A DNA stretch of 64,000 nucleotides from Campylobacterales bacterium (GCA_016930915.1 JAFGFU010000013.1:186001-250000), one strand, 5' to 3'; counted from the stretch's first letter, positions 18,624 through 27,663 are shown. The notes: generated by a model not told the origin, from the letters alone. Program-made: numbers and translations.

Positions 18624-20159
18624 GTGAAAGAAGCCGTTGAACTCTCCAGAGTGAAACATGCCAAATGTGCGACATTATACGGCAATAAAGCCCATGAAGT
18701 TGCCGTTGAGTCCACACTGGTGAGAGCCCTTCCTGGCTTTAGTATTGTAGGCATGGCAGATCAATCGATTCAGGAGTCACGTGAGCGTATTAAATCTGCA
18801 CTTTCGAGCATTCGCTTTGAATTTCCCTCTCAAAAAATCACCATTAATCTCTCACCCTCGGACTTAAAAAAAGAGGGAAGCCACTTTGATCTGGTCATTG
18901 CACTGCTTATTGCTATTCAAAAAGAGCGTTTTACATGTAACGATTTTTTTATTTTTGGTGAATTAGGGCTGGATGGAAAAATTAAAAAAACCAATGCCAT
19001 TTTTCCCATTATTCTTTCCTTAGCAGCACACATCCCAAATCTTCGTGTTTTAGTACCAAACGCACTACTTCCAAAAATCGAGCAAATCCCGCATATTCAA
19101 GCGTTTGGTGTTGAAACCCTGCACGAGGCAGTTCTTTTTTTTAAAGAAAAACGCTATCAAGCAGAACAAGCTAAACTAGTGCGCCCTTTGTGCGAAAACA
19201 GCCTTGACATCCAAGGAAAATCCTATTTCTACGCTAGCGAATTTCCTTTTGATTTTAGCGATGTATTAGGACAACACCGAGCCAAACGTGCTTTGATGAT
19301 TGCCGCTGCTGGGATGCATAACCTTCTTATGGAAGGAAGTCCTGGGTGTGGTAAAAGTATGAGTATTAAGCGCTTACGCTATATTTTACCCCCTCAGAGC
19401 ATTGAGGAAATTTTAGAATCCAATGCCTATTATTCTTTGCACGAAGAGGAGCGTGAACTAAGCCCTCTTCGCCCTTTTCGCTCTCCCCACCATACTTCCT
19501 CACGACCCTCTATTTTTGGTGGAGGAAGTACCCATGCCCAAGCGGGTGAAATTGCTTTAGCGCATAATGGTGTGCTTTTTTTTGATGAATTTCCCAACTT
19601 CTCAAAAGCCGTCTTAGAGAGTTTACGAGAGCCATTAGAAGATCACCGTGTGCTTATTTCTCGTGTCAATACCAAAATAAGTTACGCCACGAAATTTCTC
19701 TTTGCTGCGGCTCAAAACCCTTGCCCTTGTGGCAATCTTTTCAGTAAAATCCATGAATGCCGTTGCTCTGAAGTCGAAATCAATCGCTACAAAAACCGCA
19801 TTTCTGAGCCCATTATGGATCGCATTGATCTGTACATTCAAATGAGTGAAGAGCACTCCAAAGAGCAAGGACTTAGCTCAAAAGAGATGTTTGCACACAT
19901 CCTAGAAGCCTTTAAAATGCAAAAAAATCGTGGACAAAAAGAGCTTAACGGCAAACTCAATGAACACGATACCCTTTTCTTTTGTGTCTTGGATGAGAGA
20001 GCAAAAGAGCGTTTGGAAATGGCACAAAATCATTTAGGGTTGAGCCAACGCAGTGTGCATAAAGTTTTACGTATGGCTCGCACTATCGCCGATTTAGCGC
20101 AAAAAGACCTCATCGAACAAGAACATCTCATTGAAGCTTTAAGTTTTCGCAAACGCTAG
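18624..20159 (+). CDS. YifB/ComM family Mg-chelatase-like ATPase
   Basis: 511 residues from a GTG two bases after the def stop. N-terminal Lon-like fold (GFSIVGMADQSIQESRERIKSALS), then the Mg-chelatase AAA+ domain: Walker A EGSPGCGKSMS near residue 237, GEIALAHNGVLFFDEF as Walker B, and a zinc-type CPCGNLF...CRC segment, with the Mg-chelatase C-terminal domain at the end. ComM is a branch-migration helicase that promotes integration of DNA taken up by transformation; this is an orthologue by domain order. The palindrome at 18931-18940 is read as Phe-Thr-Cys-Asn. Confidence 0.93.
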   Translation: MKEAVELSRVKHAKCATLYGNKAHEVAVESTLVRALPGFSIVGMADQSIQESRERIKSALSSIRFEFPSQKITINLSPSDLKKEGSHFDLVIALLIAIQKERFTCNDFFIFGELGLDGKIKKTNAIFPIILSLAAHIPNLRVLVPNALLPKIEQIPHIQAFGVETLHEAVLFFKEKRYQAEQAKLVRPLCENSLDIQGKSYFYASEFPFDFSDVLGQHRAKRALMIAAAGMHNLLMEGSPGCGKSMSIKRLRYILPPQSIEEILESNAYYSLHEEERELSPLRPFRSPHHTSSRPSIFGGGSTHAQAGEIALAHNGVLFFDEFPNFSKAVLESLREPLEDHRVLISRVNTKISYATKFLFAAAQNPCPCGNLFSKIHECRCSEVEINRYKNRISEPIMDRIDLYIQMSEEHSKEQGLSSKEMFAHILEAFKMQKNRGQKELNGKLNEHDTLFFCVLDERAKERLEMAQNHLGLSQRSVHKVLRMARTIADLAQKDLIEQEHLIEALSFRKR

Positions 20160-20167
20160 GAGAAGCC

Positions 20168-21565
20168 ATGCATTACGCCTATGAAGAGACCCATACTTTG
20201 GATGAGCGTTGTTACGCACACTTTGCACTCAGCCCTGAAATTTTAATGGAACATGCAGGATTAGCCCTTGCCTCTGAAGTGAAAAAACAACTTACATGTA
20301 AAAAAAATGCTCTTTTTATCTGTGGTATAGGCAATAATGGTGCGGATGGTATGGTTGCAGCACGTCTTTTGCATGGAAAATATACGGTTGCAATTTACCT
20401 CCCTTTTGCCCCCAAATCGCCTTTGGCACAGCTTCAACTGGAGCGTGCAAAAAAGATAGGTGTACCTATTGTTGAGACGCTAATAAACGCCGATGTTTAC
20501 ATCGATGCCCTCTTTGGCTCAGGGCTAAATCGTCCTTTGGACAGCGTTACATGTAAACTACTTGAAAGCATCAATGCCAAAGAAGGGTATAAAATTGCCT
20601 GCGATATGCCCAGTGGTATTCTCAATGATTTAAGTCTTAGTCCCACCATTTTTCACGCCCACGAAACCATTACTATGGGCGCTTTAAAACTTTGCCTTCT
20701 CAATGACACCCTAAAAGATGCGGTAGGGAAAATCCGTGTTGCCTCTTTAGGCATAACACGCAAAGTCTATGAAGTGCCTTCACCTTTTTTTGTGTTAGAA
20801 AAAAAAGACCTCAAACTCCCTTTTCGTACTCAAAAAAATAGCAACAAAGGCTCTTTTGGTCATGTAGCGATTCTTCAAGGCACGAAAGAAGGGGCTGCCC
20901 ATTTAGCAGGTATAGGCGCTTTTCATTTTGGTGCAGGATTGGTAAGTCTTATTGGTGAGAAAATAAAAAAACTCCCCGTTTATCTTATGCACACGCCCAC
21001 GCTTCCCAAAAATGCTTCGGTCATTTTAGCAGGCATGGGGCTGGAAATGCCTTTTGATGCAACATGGGTCAAAAATCTTTTGCTTTCAAACGATTTACCG
21101 CTTGTCATTGATGCATCCTTATGTTACCATGAACTCATAGTAGAGCTTTTAAACTCTCAAAAACCACTCGTCCTCACACCCCATCCCAAAGAATTTAGCT
21201 CTATTTTATCCTTTACATGTAAAGAAAAAATACGTGTTGAAGAGATTCAATCTAACCGCTTTTTCTATGCAAAACAATTTAGTGAAACATTTCCCCATGT
21301 GGTCTTAGTGCTCAAGGGAGCAAACACTATCATTGCGCACAAGGGTGAACTTTTTATCAATACCTATGGCACGCCCTCCCTTGCTAAAGGAGGCAGTGGC
21401 GATGTTTTAGCGGGAATGATTGGCGCCTTGATTGCACAAGGTTATTCCCTAAAAGATGCTGCCATTCACGCCTCTTTAGCGCATGCCCTCGTTTCGAAAA
21501 AACTTACATGTAATAATTTTGCACTTACCCCGCTTGATATTTGTAAAGGTCTTAAATGCTTATAA
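20168..21565 (+). CDS. nnr: Bifunctional NAD(P)H-hydrate epimerase / dehydratase
   Basis: 465 residues repairing hydrated NAD(P)H. N-terminal epimerase (YjeF_N): MEHAGLALASEV, CGIGNNGADGMVAARLL, and DALFGSGLNRPL. C-terminal ADP-dependent dehydratase (carbohydrate kinase-like): GSFGHVAILQGTKEGAAHLAG, LVLTPHPKEFSSIL, and GTPSLAKGGSGDVLAGMIGAL. Unusually the gene contains four TTACATGTAA copies (20292, 20547, 21213, 21504), all in the Thr-Cys frame (LTCKK, VTCKL, FTCKE, LTCNN). Overlaps purN by 10 bases. Confidence 0.93.
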   Translation: MHYAYEETHTLDERCYAHFALSPEILMEHAGLALASEVKKQLTCKKNALFICGIGNNGADGMVAARLLHGKYTVAIYLPFAPKSPLAQLQLERAKKIGVPIVETLINADVYIDALFGSGLNRPLDSVTCKLLESINAKEGYKIACDMPSGILNDLSLSPTIFHAHETITMGALKLCLLNDTLKDAVGKIRVASLGITRKVYEVPSPFFVLEKKDLKLPFRTQKNSNKGSFGHVAILQGTKEGAAHLAGIGAFHFGAGLVSLIGEKIKKLPVYLMHTPTLPKNASVILAGMGLEMPFDATWVKNLLLSNDLPLVIDASLCYHELIVELLNSQKPLVLTPHPKEFSSILSFTCKEKIRVEEIQSNRFFYAKQFSETFPHVVLVLKGANTIIAHKGELFINTYGTPSLAKGGSGDVLAGMIGALIAQGYSLKDAAIHASLAHALVSKKLTCNNFALTPLDICKGLKCL

Positions 21566-22134
21566 AAAAAATCGCTATTCTCTTTAGTGGAACAGGCAGT
21601 AACCTTGAAAAACTGCTTGAATTTCTCTATCAAACATCTTTTGAACACGCCAAAATAGAAGTTGCCCTCACCATTTGCAATCGCCCTGACGCACAAGGTA
21701 TTGAAAAAGCCAGACGTTTTGGTCTTGAACCACTGATTATCGACCACACACGCTATGCTAGCCGTGAAGCCTTTGATGAAACTCTGGTGCAAGCTATCGC
21801 CCAAAGTGGTGCTGAACTTACCGTCTTAGCAGGCTTTATGCGTATTTTAACCCCCATTTTTACACACAATGTCAAAGCGATCAATTTACATCCATCATTA
21901 CTTCCACTTTTTAAGGGTGGCAGTGCTATAAAGGATAGTTTTGATTCGCCCATGAAAGTTGCTGGTGTTAGCGTACATTATGTCAGTGAAGAGCTCGATG
22001 GTGGTGATATCATTGCACAACGCTGTTTTGAGAAGAGTGAAAGCATGAGTTTTGAAGCTTTTGAAGATAAAATTCATGCGATAGAACATGAATTATTACC
22101 CCAAACTGTAAAAAATTTACTTGATAGGAAGTGA
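21556..22134 (+). CDS. purN: Phosphoribosylglycinamide formyltransferase
   Basis: 192 residues. Uses 10-formyl-THF to formylate GAR in purine synthesis. [14 protein letters not shown] at the N-terminus, the catalytic triad region [10 protein letters not shown] and [21 protein letters not shown] (Asn, His), and [19 protein letters not shown] (Asp) are all seen. It overlaps nnr at the start and thiG at the end (ATGA). Confidence 0.96.
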   Translation: MLIKKIAILFSGTGSNLEKLLEFLYQTSFEHAKIEVALTICNRPDAQGIEKARRFGLEPLIIDHTRYASREAFDETLVQAIAQSGAELTVLAGFMRILTPIFTHNVKAINLHPSLLPLFKGGSAIKDSFDSPMKVAGVSVHYVSEELDGGDIIAQRCFEKSESMSFEAFEDKIHAIEHELLPQTVKNLLDRK

Positions 22135-22928
22135 ACATGAACGATATTTTAAAAGTTGGCAATATTGAATTTGCAAGCCGTTTGATTGTAGGAAGTGGGA
22201 AATACCCCGATTTTCAAACCACAAAAGATGCCACACTAGCCAGTGGGTCTAAACTGATTACCGTAGCAGTTCGACGGGTCAACATTACTAACCCTAATGA
22301 AGAGAATTTAATGGACTATTTCAAAGATACAGACATTAAACTCTTACCAAATTCAGCTGGATGCACTACTGCTGAAGATGCCATTACGCTTTTTAGAATG
22401 GTGAAAGAAGCCACAGGGCTTAATTTGATTAAACTAGAAGTTATCGGTGATACCGCAAAAACCCTCTATCCTGATGTTATGGAAACCCTTAAGGCATGTG
22501 AAGTTTTAGCCAAAGATGGCTTTACGATTATGACCTACACCAATGATGACCCCATTATGGCAAAACGCCTTGAAGATGCAGGAAGTGCCGCCATTATGCC
22601 CCTTGCCTCACCCATTGGTAGTGGACTAGGTATTCAGAACCGTTACAATGTCCTTTTCATTAAAGAAGCCGTAAAAATTCCTGTCATTGTTGATGCAGGT
22701 ATTGGATGTGCTAGCGATGCGGCTATTGCGATGGAAATCGGAGCAGATGGCGTATTAACCAATACGGCTATTGCTCAAGCAAAAAATCCAATTTTAATGG
22801 CTGAAGCCATGAAACATGCGGTCATTGCAGGACGCAATAGCTTCCTTGCAGGACGTATTGCAAAAAAGCCTTTTGCAACCGCTAGTTCGCCTACAGAAGG
22901 GCTTATAGAGTTCCAATATAAGGCATAA
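22131..22928 (+). CDS. thiG: Thiazole synthase ThiG
   Basis: 265 residues. Builds the thiazole ring of thiamine from deoxyxylulose phosphate, dehydroglycine and ThiS thiocarboxylate. [11 protein letters not shown] near the start, the Schiff-base lysine region [56 protein letters not shown] are hallmark segments. The other thi genes are not in the window. The next features are the tRNA promoter and cluster. Confidence 0.97.
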   Translation: MNMNDILKVGNIEFASRLIVGSGKYPDFQTTKDATLASGSKLITVAVRRVNITNPNEENLMDYFKDTDIKLLPNSAGCTTAEDAITLFRMVKEATGLNLIKLEVIGDTAKTLYPDVMETLKACEVLAKDGFTIMTYTNDDPIMAKRLEDAGSAAIMPLASPIGSGLGIQNRYNVLFIKEAVKIPVIVDAGIGCASDAAIAMEIGADGVLTNTAIAQAKNPILMAEAMKHAVIAGRNSFLAGRIAKKPFATASSPTEGLIEFQYKA

Positions 22929-22937
22929 TTTTTTTTC

Positions 22938-22966
22938 TTGACAAAAGGCTGGAATTTAGATAGAAT
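22938..22966 (+). promoter_or_regulatory. Strong sigma-70 promoter of the tRNA cluster
   Basis: TTGACA (22938-22943), a 17-base spacer, then TAGAAT (22961-22966). Full consensus -35 boxes are rare in Campylobacterota, so this is a convincing strong promoter about 40 bases before the tRNA-Pro gene. The start would be near 22973, probably giving one transcript for all five tRNAs. Confidence 0.8.
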
Positions 22967-23005
22967 TTCAGCCTTAAAAAGACGAACTTAAGTTTTTTTA
23001 AATGT

Positions 23006-23083
23006 CGGGGCGTAGCGCAGTCTGGTCAGCGCACCTGGTTTGGGACCAGGGGGTCGAAGGTTCGAATCCTTTCGCCCCGACCA
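23006..23083 (+). tRNA. tRNA-Pro (anticodon TGG)
   Basis: Acceptor stem CGGGGCG pairs with CGCCCCG, the anticodon loop reads TTTGGGA with TGG, the T-arm contains GGTTCGAATCC, and the 3' CCA is encoded. First gene of the cluster. Confidence 0.95.
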
Positions 23084-23115
23084 TTTTCCAAAAAATTTAA
23101 TAATGTTATTATTAT

Positions 23116-23193
23116 GGTGAGTGTAGCTCAGTCGGTTAGAGCATCAGGTTGTGGTTCTGAGGGTCGTGGGTTCGATCCCCATCACTCACCCCA
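23116..23193 (+). tRNA. tRNA-His (anticodon GTG)
   Basis: GTGAGTG/CACTCAC acceptor stem with the extra 5' G (position -1) opposite C73, the histidine hallmark. Anticodon loop TTGTGGT contains GTG, T-loop GGGTTCGATCCCC, CCA encoded. Confidence 0.95.
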
Positions 23194-23214
23194 TTGTTTT
23201 TTGGAGCGGTTTAT

Positions 23215-23291
23215 GCGCTCGTAGCTCAATTGGATAGAGCAACGGACTTCGGATCCGTAGGTTGTAGGTTCGACTCCTGTCGAGCGCACCA
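23215..23291 (+). tRNA. tRNA-Arg (anticodon TCG)
   Basis: GCGCTCG/CGAGCGC acceptor stem, anticodon stem ACGGA/TCCGT with loop CTTCGGA, T-loop GGTTCGACTCC, CCA encoded. Confidence 0.93.
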
Positions 23292-23307
23292 CCCAAACCG
23301 AGAAGAT

Positions 23308-23384
<77 letters not shown>

Positions 23385-23431
23385 CCTTTTAAGACGGAGC
23401 TTCAGCTTCGCAAAATTTACTACTGTTATGT

Positions 23432-23516
23432 GCGGATATGGTGAAATTGGTAGACACGCCAGACTTAGGATCTGGTGCCGAGAGGCATGGGAGTTCGAGT
23501 CTCTTTATCCGCACCA
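23432..23516 (+). tRNA. tRNA-Leu (anticodon TAG)
   Basis: GCGGATA/TATCCGC acceptor stem, anticodon loop CTTAGGA with TAG, a class II variable arm (TGCCGAGAGGCA), T-arm GAGTTCGAGTCTC and encoded CCA. Last gene of the cluster. Confidence 0.95.
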
Positions 23517-23531
23517 TCCCTATTTTAGGGA
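23517..23531 (+). terminator. Probable end of the tRNA transcript
   Basis: TCCCTA-TTT-TAGGGA, a perfect 6-bp stem right after tRNA-Leu, followed by CTTTC. Short and without a long T run, so strength is uncertain. Confidence 0.45.
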
Positions 23532-23577
23532 CTTTCAAACAAATTTCTTCACTTCTTTTTACTACTATTAAAAATTT

Positions 23578-23597
23578 AGGGTACGCTACAGGGTACG
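23578..23597 (+). repeat. Direct repeat AGGGTACG ... AGGGTACG beyond the tRNA cluster
   Basis: Two copies of AGGGTACG separated by CTAC within a gene-free AT-rich stretch about 60 bases after tRNA-Leu. Short direct repeats near a tRNA 3' end can be relics of recombinase binding, but no integrase is present. The rest of 23532-23739 holds nothing I can support. Confidence 0.4.
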
Positions 23598-23739
23598 GTT
23601 TTAGAATTTACTATAACAACTTTGTACACTTATTAAATTCATACCAAAACTCATTTTAAAAAAAATATGAACATACTTTATGATTTAAGATCAGCTTTTA
23701 ACGCTTTAATTGAATCAAATGATTTCCCTTCTCGCTTCT

Positions 23740-23994
23740 CTAATCTTTGTTCATTTTATCTGTCGGTATCAATATTTGTAAATCTAAAATATCGTTACAT
23801 TGATTACATTGAAAAAAAGAAGAACCCTTATAAAAACCATTTGAAGCAACTTTATGTATATACTTACCCTTGTGACAAGCCACGCACAAATTAGAGATAA
23901 TATATTTACAGTTTAGATCTTCACATCGTAAATATTGATTATCCCTTGAATAAACAATTTTTTTCTCACACAAAGGGCATTGCGTTGTTTTCAT
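23740..23994 (-). CDS. Small zinc-ribbon protein
   Basis: 84 residues with four cysteine pairs: TTQCPLCEKK, LRCEDLNC, NLCVACHKG and FQCNQCND. That spacing suggests two zinc ribbons of the rubredoxin/topoisomerase zinc-finger type. No catalytic part. The regular cysteine pattern supports a real gene although the ribosome site is weak and the region is AT-rich. It lies alone between the tRNA cluster and the stress-protein gene and is probably accessory. I do not recognise a named family. Confidence 0.55.
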   Translation of the reverse strand: MKTTQCPLCEKKIVYSRDNQYLRCEDLNCKYIISNLCVACHKGKYIHKVASNGFYKGSSFFQCNQCNDILDLQILIPTDKMNKD

Positions 23995-24083
23995 GATTAA
24001 CTATTGCCTCGCTTTTAACTCTTCCATTTTTGGTTTAAAGCCATTTACAAATTTTAAACATAAAAGCACCCCTTATTCACACA

Positions 24084-24111
24084 CTTCTTGCAAAAAACAT
24101 TTTGCAAGAAG
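24084..24111. other. Perfect 12-bp hairpin in the accessory gap
   Basis: CTTCTTGCAAAA and TTTTGCAAGAAG form a 12-bp stem with a 4-base loop (AACA). No T run follows on either side, so it is not a standard terminator. It lies about 90 bases before the universal-stress-protein gene and could be a binding site or an element remnant. The gap 23995-24200 otherwise holds no gene. Confidence 0.5.
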
Positions 24112-24200
24112 TCAACTAAAATCCTTTTATCCTAAAAAACTTTTTTTTGTAGTAAAATTAAATGAAGGCTCTTGTTAAAGCCTATTATAAAGGAGATACT

Positions 24201-25010
24201 ATGAAATTCACACTTTTAGTCGCAACGGATTTTTCGCAAAACACTCCTCATGTTTTAAAAAAAGCGGTGCAGATAGCTGATAGTATTGGTGCATCTATGC
24301 ATGTGCTTCACGTGGTTGAAAATTCCTTTTTTACACTTAAAAATAAAGCATATATCACTATGCGATGTTTAGAAAAAATTCACGAAGCGATTCCCTTATT
24401 TGATGATCAAAAATTTCACTGCCTTGAAGGTGAACTAAAACTAACTATTGCAACAGTTGCACAAGAAATTCAAGCCGATATAATCGTTATTGAAGAGAAT
24501 CAAAATAAATACATTGTTGAAAAGATTTTTATTGGCTCAGATATGCAGAATATTATTAAAAAAGTAAACAAACCCGTCCTTGTTTTTAAGAATAACAATT
24601 TTTCAAATTACCAATCCATTCTTATCCCAACAGATCTTTCCAAAGACTCAGCACTATTCATTCAAAACGTAGCACACTTTTTTCCCAAAGCGCGCCTAAG
24701 TTTGCTTCATATTTGGAGAGTTCCTGTGGAGTTTCGCCTCAGTCTTTATGGTCTGGATAGAGAAGATATTGCGGAGTTTAAAAAACGTTGCTTGGCTGAT
24801 AGCAAAGCTGAATTGGAGGCATTTGTTCAAAGCAATCATCTCCCAAAAGAACGTATCAGTACTTTACTTCGTGAAGATTTAGATTTTGAAACGCTCAAAG
24901 AAATTAGTCCTGAACTTGTTGCCATACACACCACAGGGGCAATTAGCCTTTTCGCTTTTAATATTCTTAGAGAATCTATGGCAGATGTGCTTATTCATAA
25001 AATTGAATAA
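24201..25010 (+). CDS. Tandem universal stress protein (two UspA domains)
   Basis: 269 residues from the ATG at 24201, chosen because AAAGGAGATACT directly precedes it (an in-frame ATG at 24162 has no such site). Two UspA domains in tandem: the first from FTLLVATDFSQNT to NKPVLVFKN (about residues 3-130), the second from SILIPTDLSKDSA to the end. The ATP-binding G-x-x-G-x-x-x-x-G-(S/T) motif is only partly kept (FIGSDMQNIIKKV in the first), so nucleotide binding is uncertain. The architecture is as in UspE. Own terminator follows. Confidence 0.88.
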   Translation: MKFTLLVATDFSQNTPHVLKKAVQIADSIGASMHVLHVVENSFFTLKNKAYITMRCLEKIHEAIPLFDDQKFHCLEGELKLTIATVAQEIQADIIVIEENQNKYIVEKIFIGSDMQNIIKKVNKPVLVFKNNNFSNYQSILIPTDLSKDSALFIQNVAHFFPKARLSLLHIWRVPVEFRLSLYGLDREDIAEFKKRCLADSKAELEAFVQSNHLPKERISTLLREDLDFETLKEISPELVAIHTTGAISLFAFNILRESMADVLIHKIE

Positions 25011-25014
25011 TCTT

Positions 25015-25036
25015 AGGGGCTTTAAAGCCCCTTTTT
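25015..25036. terminator. Bidirectional rho-independent terminator
   Basis: AGGGGCTTTAAAGCCCCT is a perfect GC-capped stem followed by TTTTC on the plus strand. It separates the stress-protein gene from the converging NosL operon and can serve both. Confidence 0.85.
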
Positions 25037-25037
25037 C

Positions 25038-26174
25038 TTACTTATCTTGTGCGTACACTAACGCTTCGCTAATCTTATCAAAACTTAAAATTTCACTGCC
25101 TTTATGGTCTTTTAAAAAACTCTGTGCACTTTTAAGTGTTGCAAAGGGGATAAACTCTTTGCCCATCGGTCCATAGGTATCACTGCCTATCACATAAAAC
25201 GCTTTTTTGCCATCAATCGCCTCTTGCGTATAATAATCACTGACCAAAATCGTATAGGCTTCATCATTGAGTTTGGTATAGTTGCCCCATTTGGAAGGGT
25301 TATGGTAAAACTTCAGCAAATCTTTGACCCCATCAAATGCATGACTCATTTTTTTGCCATTTTCTTCATAACTCATGCGTGCCGCCCATTTGGGATATTT
25401 ATAGACAAACATCCCACACACAGGACATTTTTCACCTTTTTCAACATGAATCACACTTTTATGCGTATGATTATGCTCTGCAAAACGCAAAATTTCCCAC
25501 AAATAGAGTGAAACCGCTTGAAGCTCTTTTTCTTCCAACTCACCACAGAGTTTTGTTTTTTTCAAAGAAAATTTTAACTCACTAATCGTATTAAAATCAT
25601 GCAGATGAATCTTCTCTTTATCACACGCTTTATGGTAAATCTTCTCACCCATAGGGTACATACCCTTTTGCTTTTTCTTAATAAACTCATCCACATCATC
25701 GTTTAAAGAGGCTTTGGCTTTGGCAAATGCATTTTCAAAACGCCCCAACTCTCCGCCATGCTCTTTTATAAACGCTAGCGCATCTGCCTCTTTTGCAAAC
25801 GCCAATTTACTCACCTGACTCATGGTGCCAGGTACTTTTGAGCCAATGACATAAAATGCCTCTTTCGCATCAATCAGCTTCTCGCTCACCACATCCGTGA
25901 CCACCACTTTTACAAGGCGTGATTCTATCGCCTCCCAATCTGCAGCCAAACAACGAATCGAGCAGTACTGCTTAGCCGTACCATCGCTCAAAATTGCCCC
26001 GTGTGAGGTTTTATAGTATTGCTTTAGATTCATACCACAAATGGGGCAGTAGAGCTTATCGTCCCCTTTTTGAATCAACTCTGGCTCATGAGATGCTACC
26101 TTACTAAACTCCTGCGCATACATCATCGTTCCTAAAAAAAGTCCTAAACAGACCATTATCCATCGTTTTACCAC
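25038..26174 (-). CDS. Exported double NosL-domain protein
   Basis: 378 residues. Signal peptide MVKRWIMVCLGLFLGTMMYAQ. Two NosL-type domains, each opening with a CxxCGM metal motif: CPICGM at 43-48 with QYCSIRC soon after, and CPVCGM near residue 250. Each ends in a FYVIGS (T/K)xxGxM repeat (FYVIGSKVPGTMSQ; FYVIGSDTYGPMGKEFIPF). Between them is a helical segment with KACDKEKIHLHDF. NosL proteins are periplasmic Cu(I) chaperones for nitrous oxide reductase; no nos structural gene is present here, so the metal's target is unknown. Last gene of a six-gene operon. A palindrome (26187-26196) sits before its ribosome site. Confidence 0.85.
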   Translation of the reverse strand: MVKRWIMVCLGLFLGTMMYAQEFSKVASHEPELIQKGDDKLYCPICGMNLKQYYKTSHGAILSDGTAKQYCSIRCLAADWEAIESRLVKVVVTDVVSEKLIDAKEAFYVIGSKVPGTMSQVSKLAFAKEADALAFIKEHGGELGRFENAFAKAKASLNDDVDEFIKKKQKGMYPMGEKIYHKACDKEKIHLHDFNTISELKFSLKKTKLCGELEEKELQAVSLYLWEILRFAEHNHTHKSVIHVEKGEKCPVCGMFVYKYPKWAARMSYEENGKKMSHAFDGVKDLLKFYHNPSKWGNYTKLNDEAYTILVSDYYTQEAIDGKKAFYVIGSDTYGPMGKEFIPFATLKSAQSFLKDHKGSEILSFDKISEALVYAQDK

Positions 26175-26200
26175 CTTTTCTCCTTTTTACATGTAAAGAT

Positions 26201-26710
26201 TTATTGTCCATCTAAAAGCTGTTTTCTTATTCGAGGGTCACTCAAGTTTTCACCTCTGAGCATACGAAGGCGCATTTCTTCAAAATCTATAAAACCCTCT
26301 TGCACACGCTCATATGCGCCAAAACCATACTGCATGGGCGTCTCATCTATGAGGGAATACCATGCGCTAAACCCATCAATATAGCGCTTACTATCACGAC
26401 TAAAGACCCACAGTTTTCCTCCTTCTAACGAAATTTTCTGCTCTTTTTGCCACAAAATAAAACAGCCAATATCATCAAAAAAGTGTGTTTTTCCCTGAGA
26501 GGTTACAAACTGAGCCGTATCTTTTTTGCCCACCAAATACATATGGCACTGCGGACACTGAAGGGTATTGTCTTTAAATTCAAGAGGGGTTTTCGCTTTG
26601 TTGACCACTTCATCTGGCTTTTGGTTTATCTTAAAGTAGTACCCAAAAATCACCATCAGAGCAATCAGGGGAAAACCGATTAAAATCAATGTAGATTTTT
26701 TCATAACCAA
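26201..26710 (-). CDS. Membrane-anchored NosL-like protein
   Basis: 169 residues. One N-terminal helix (LILIGFPLIALMVIFGYYF) anchors a periplasmic domain beginning LQCPQCHMYLVGKKDTAQFV, a CxxCxM site of NosL type, followed by THFFDDIGCFILWQ and WYSLIDETPMQYGFGAYE, the family's second half. The Gly of CxxCGM is His here. It overlaps the 8-TM protein gene by 10 bases. Presumed partner of the double NosL protein. Confidence 0.8.
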   Translation of the reverse strand: MVMKKSTLILIGFPLIALMVIFGYYFKINQKPDEVVNKAKTPLEFKDNTLQCPQCHMYLVGKKDTAQFVTSQGKTHFFDDIGCFILWQKEQKISLEGGKLWVFSRDSKRYIDGFSAWYSLIDETPMQYGFGAYERVQEGFIDFEEMRLRMLRGENLSDPRIRKQLLDGQ

Positions 26711-27663
26711 ACCCCATTTTTAAGAAAATAGACCACCACATAAGCACTCACCATCACCACATACAGGCTATTAAAAAAAAGAGAGAAACGCATCGCCCTT
26801 AAAATGAACCCTTTGGTCAATGTTGCAATAACAACCCCACATATGCCATAAAAGGTTCCTAAAAAGAGTGCGGCATATAAAAAATATCCCACGCCATAAT
26901 AATCACTCTGCAACAGACAAAAAGGGCAATGGTGGGTTGGAAGTTCATACACATAGGTGCTAAAAAAAAGTATCAATGAGACGATGGCAAAAAAGAGAAA
27001 AAGGAGATTGCTAAAGAGATACACCGCACCGTTTTTTACCATAAATCCCACGAGCATTAAAATAAAAGAGGCATAAAACAAAGAGACAATCATCCAATTT
27101 TCCATTAAAAAGAGAAAGGAAAGCGAGGATTGGGTTGAGGCTGAAAAAAGTGTGCCGCAGCAACTGACGATTTTACTGATATTTAAAGAGGTGAAAAAAA
27201 GAATTTCAAGCACAATTTCTGCGACAAAAAAGAAAAAAGCTATCCCAAAAAAGAGTGATTTTTGCCTAACATACGGCTGTAATTCACTTTCAACGTCTCT
27301 TACATGTAAAAGGAGCCAAAAGCCAAACAGGTAGAGATTGAGCAGTTTAAAAAGCAGTAAAAAAAGCCCAAAATCAACCGAATTCACAACCCCTGCCGCA
27401 CACATCGCCCCTGTAATAATCCCTGAGAGAGTATCGCACGTATAAATAAAAAATAAAAAAAGCGGTACTTTGAGCATAAAAATATATTTGATAATCAGCC
27501 CAACGAGATAAGACTCTTTTTCTAAACGGTACTGAAGCAGAGTCGTAGCCTCACTATCCCAAGACCAATAGAGTTTTAAGGAAAGCACAAACGCAATACT
27601 GGAGAAAAAAAGAAACAAGCCATCCAGCATTAAAATAGCAATAATTTCAGGCGTTAAAGTCAT
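26701..27663 (-). CDS. Eight-helix membrane protein with cysteine motifs, unknown function
   Basis: 320 residues, about eight hydrophobic helices. Notable polar features are MCAAGV near residue 88, SCCGTLFS near residue 168, and THHCPFCLLQSDYYGVGY near residue 245, a His-His-Cys-x-x-Cys motif at a membrane face that could bind a metal or act in thiol redox. I do not recognise a named family. Overlaps on both sides (10 bases with the NosL-like gene, 4 with the ABC ATPase gene) show tight coupling with a transporter and metallochaperones. One palindrome is read as Leu-Leu-His-Val-Arg (27300). Confidence 0.75.
   Translation of the reverse strand: MTLTPEIIAILMLDGLFLFFSSIAFVLSLKLYWSWDSEATTLLQYRLEKESYLVGLIIKYIFMLKVPLFLFFIYTCDTLSGIITGAMCAAGVVNSVDFGLFLLLFKLLNLYLFGFWLLLHVRDVESELQPYVRQKSLFFGIAFFFFVAEIVLEILFFTSLNISKIVSCCGTLFSASTQSSLSFLFLMENWMIVSLFYASFILMLVGFMVKNGAVYLFSNLLFLFFAIVSLILFFSTYVYELPTHHCPFCLLQSDYYGVGYFLYAALFLGTFYGICGVVIATLTKGFILRAMRFSLFFNSLYVVMVSAYVVVYFLKNGVWL

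Noticed and set aside
23438-23659. 73-residue frame starting MVKLVDTPDLGSG
   Set aside because: This is the well-known false translation of a tRNA-Leu gene, here 23432-23516.
23667-23894. 75-residue plus-strand frame in the gap after the tRNAs
   Set aside because: Low-complexity Lys/Tyr/Asn product overlapping the minus-strand zinc-ribbon frame, whose cysteine pattern is more convincing.
24162-24200. Upstream start for the universal stress protein
   Set aside because: The AAAGGAG before 24201 and the family's usual N-terminus favour the later ATG.
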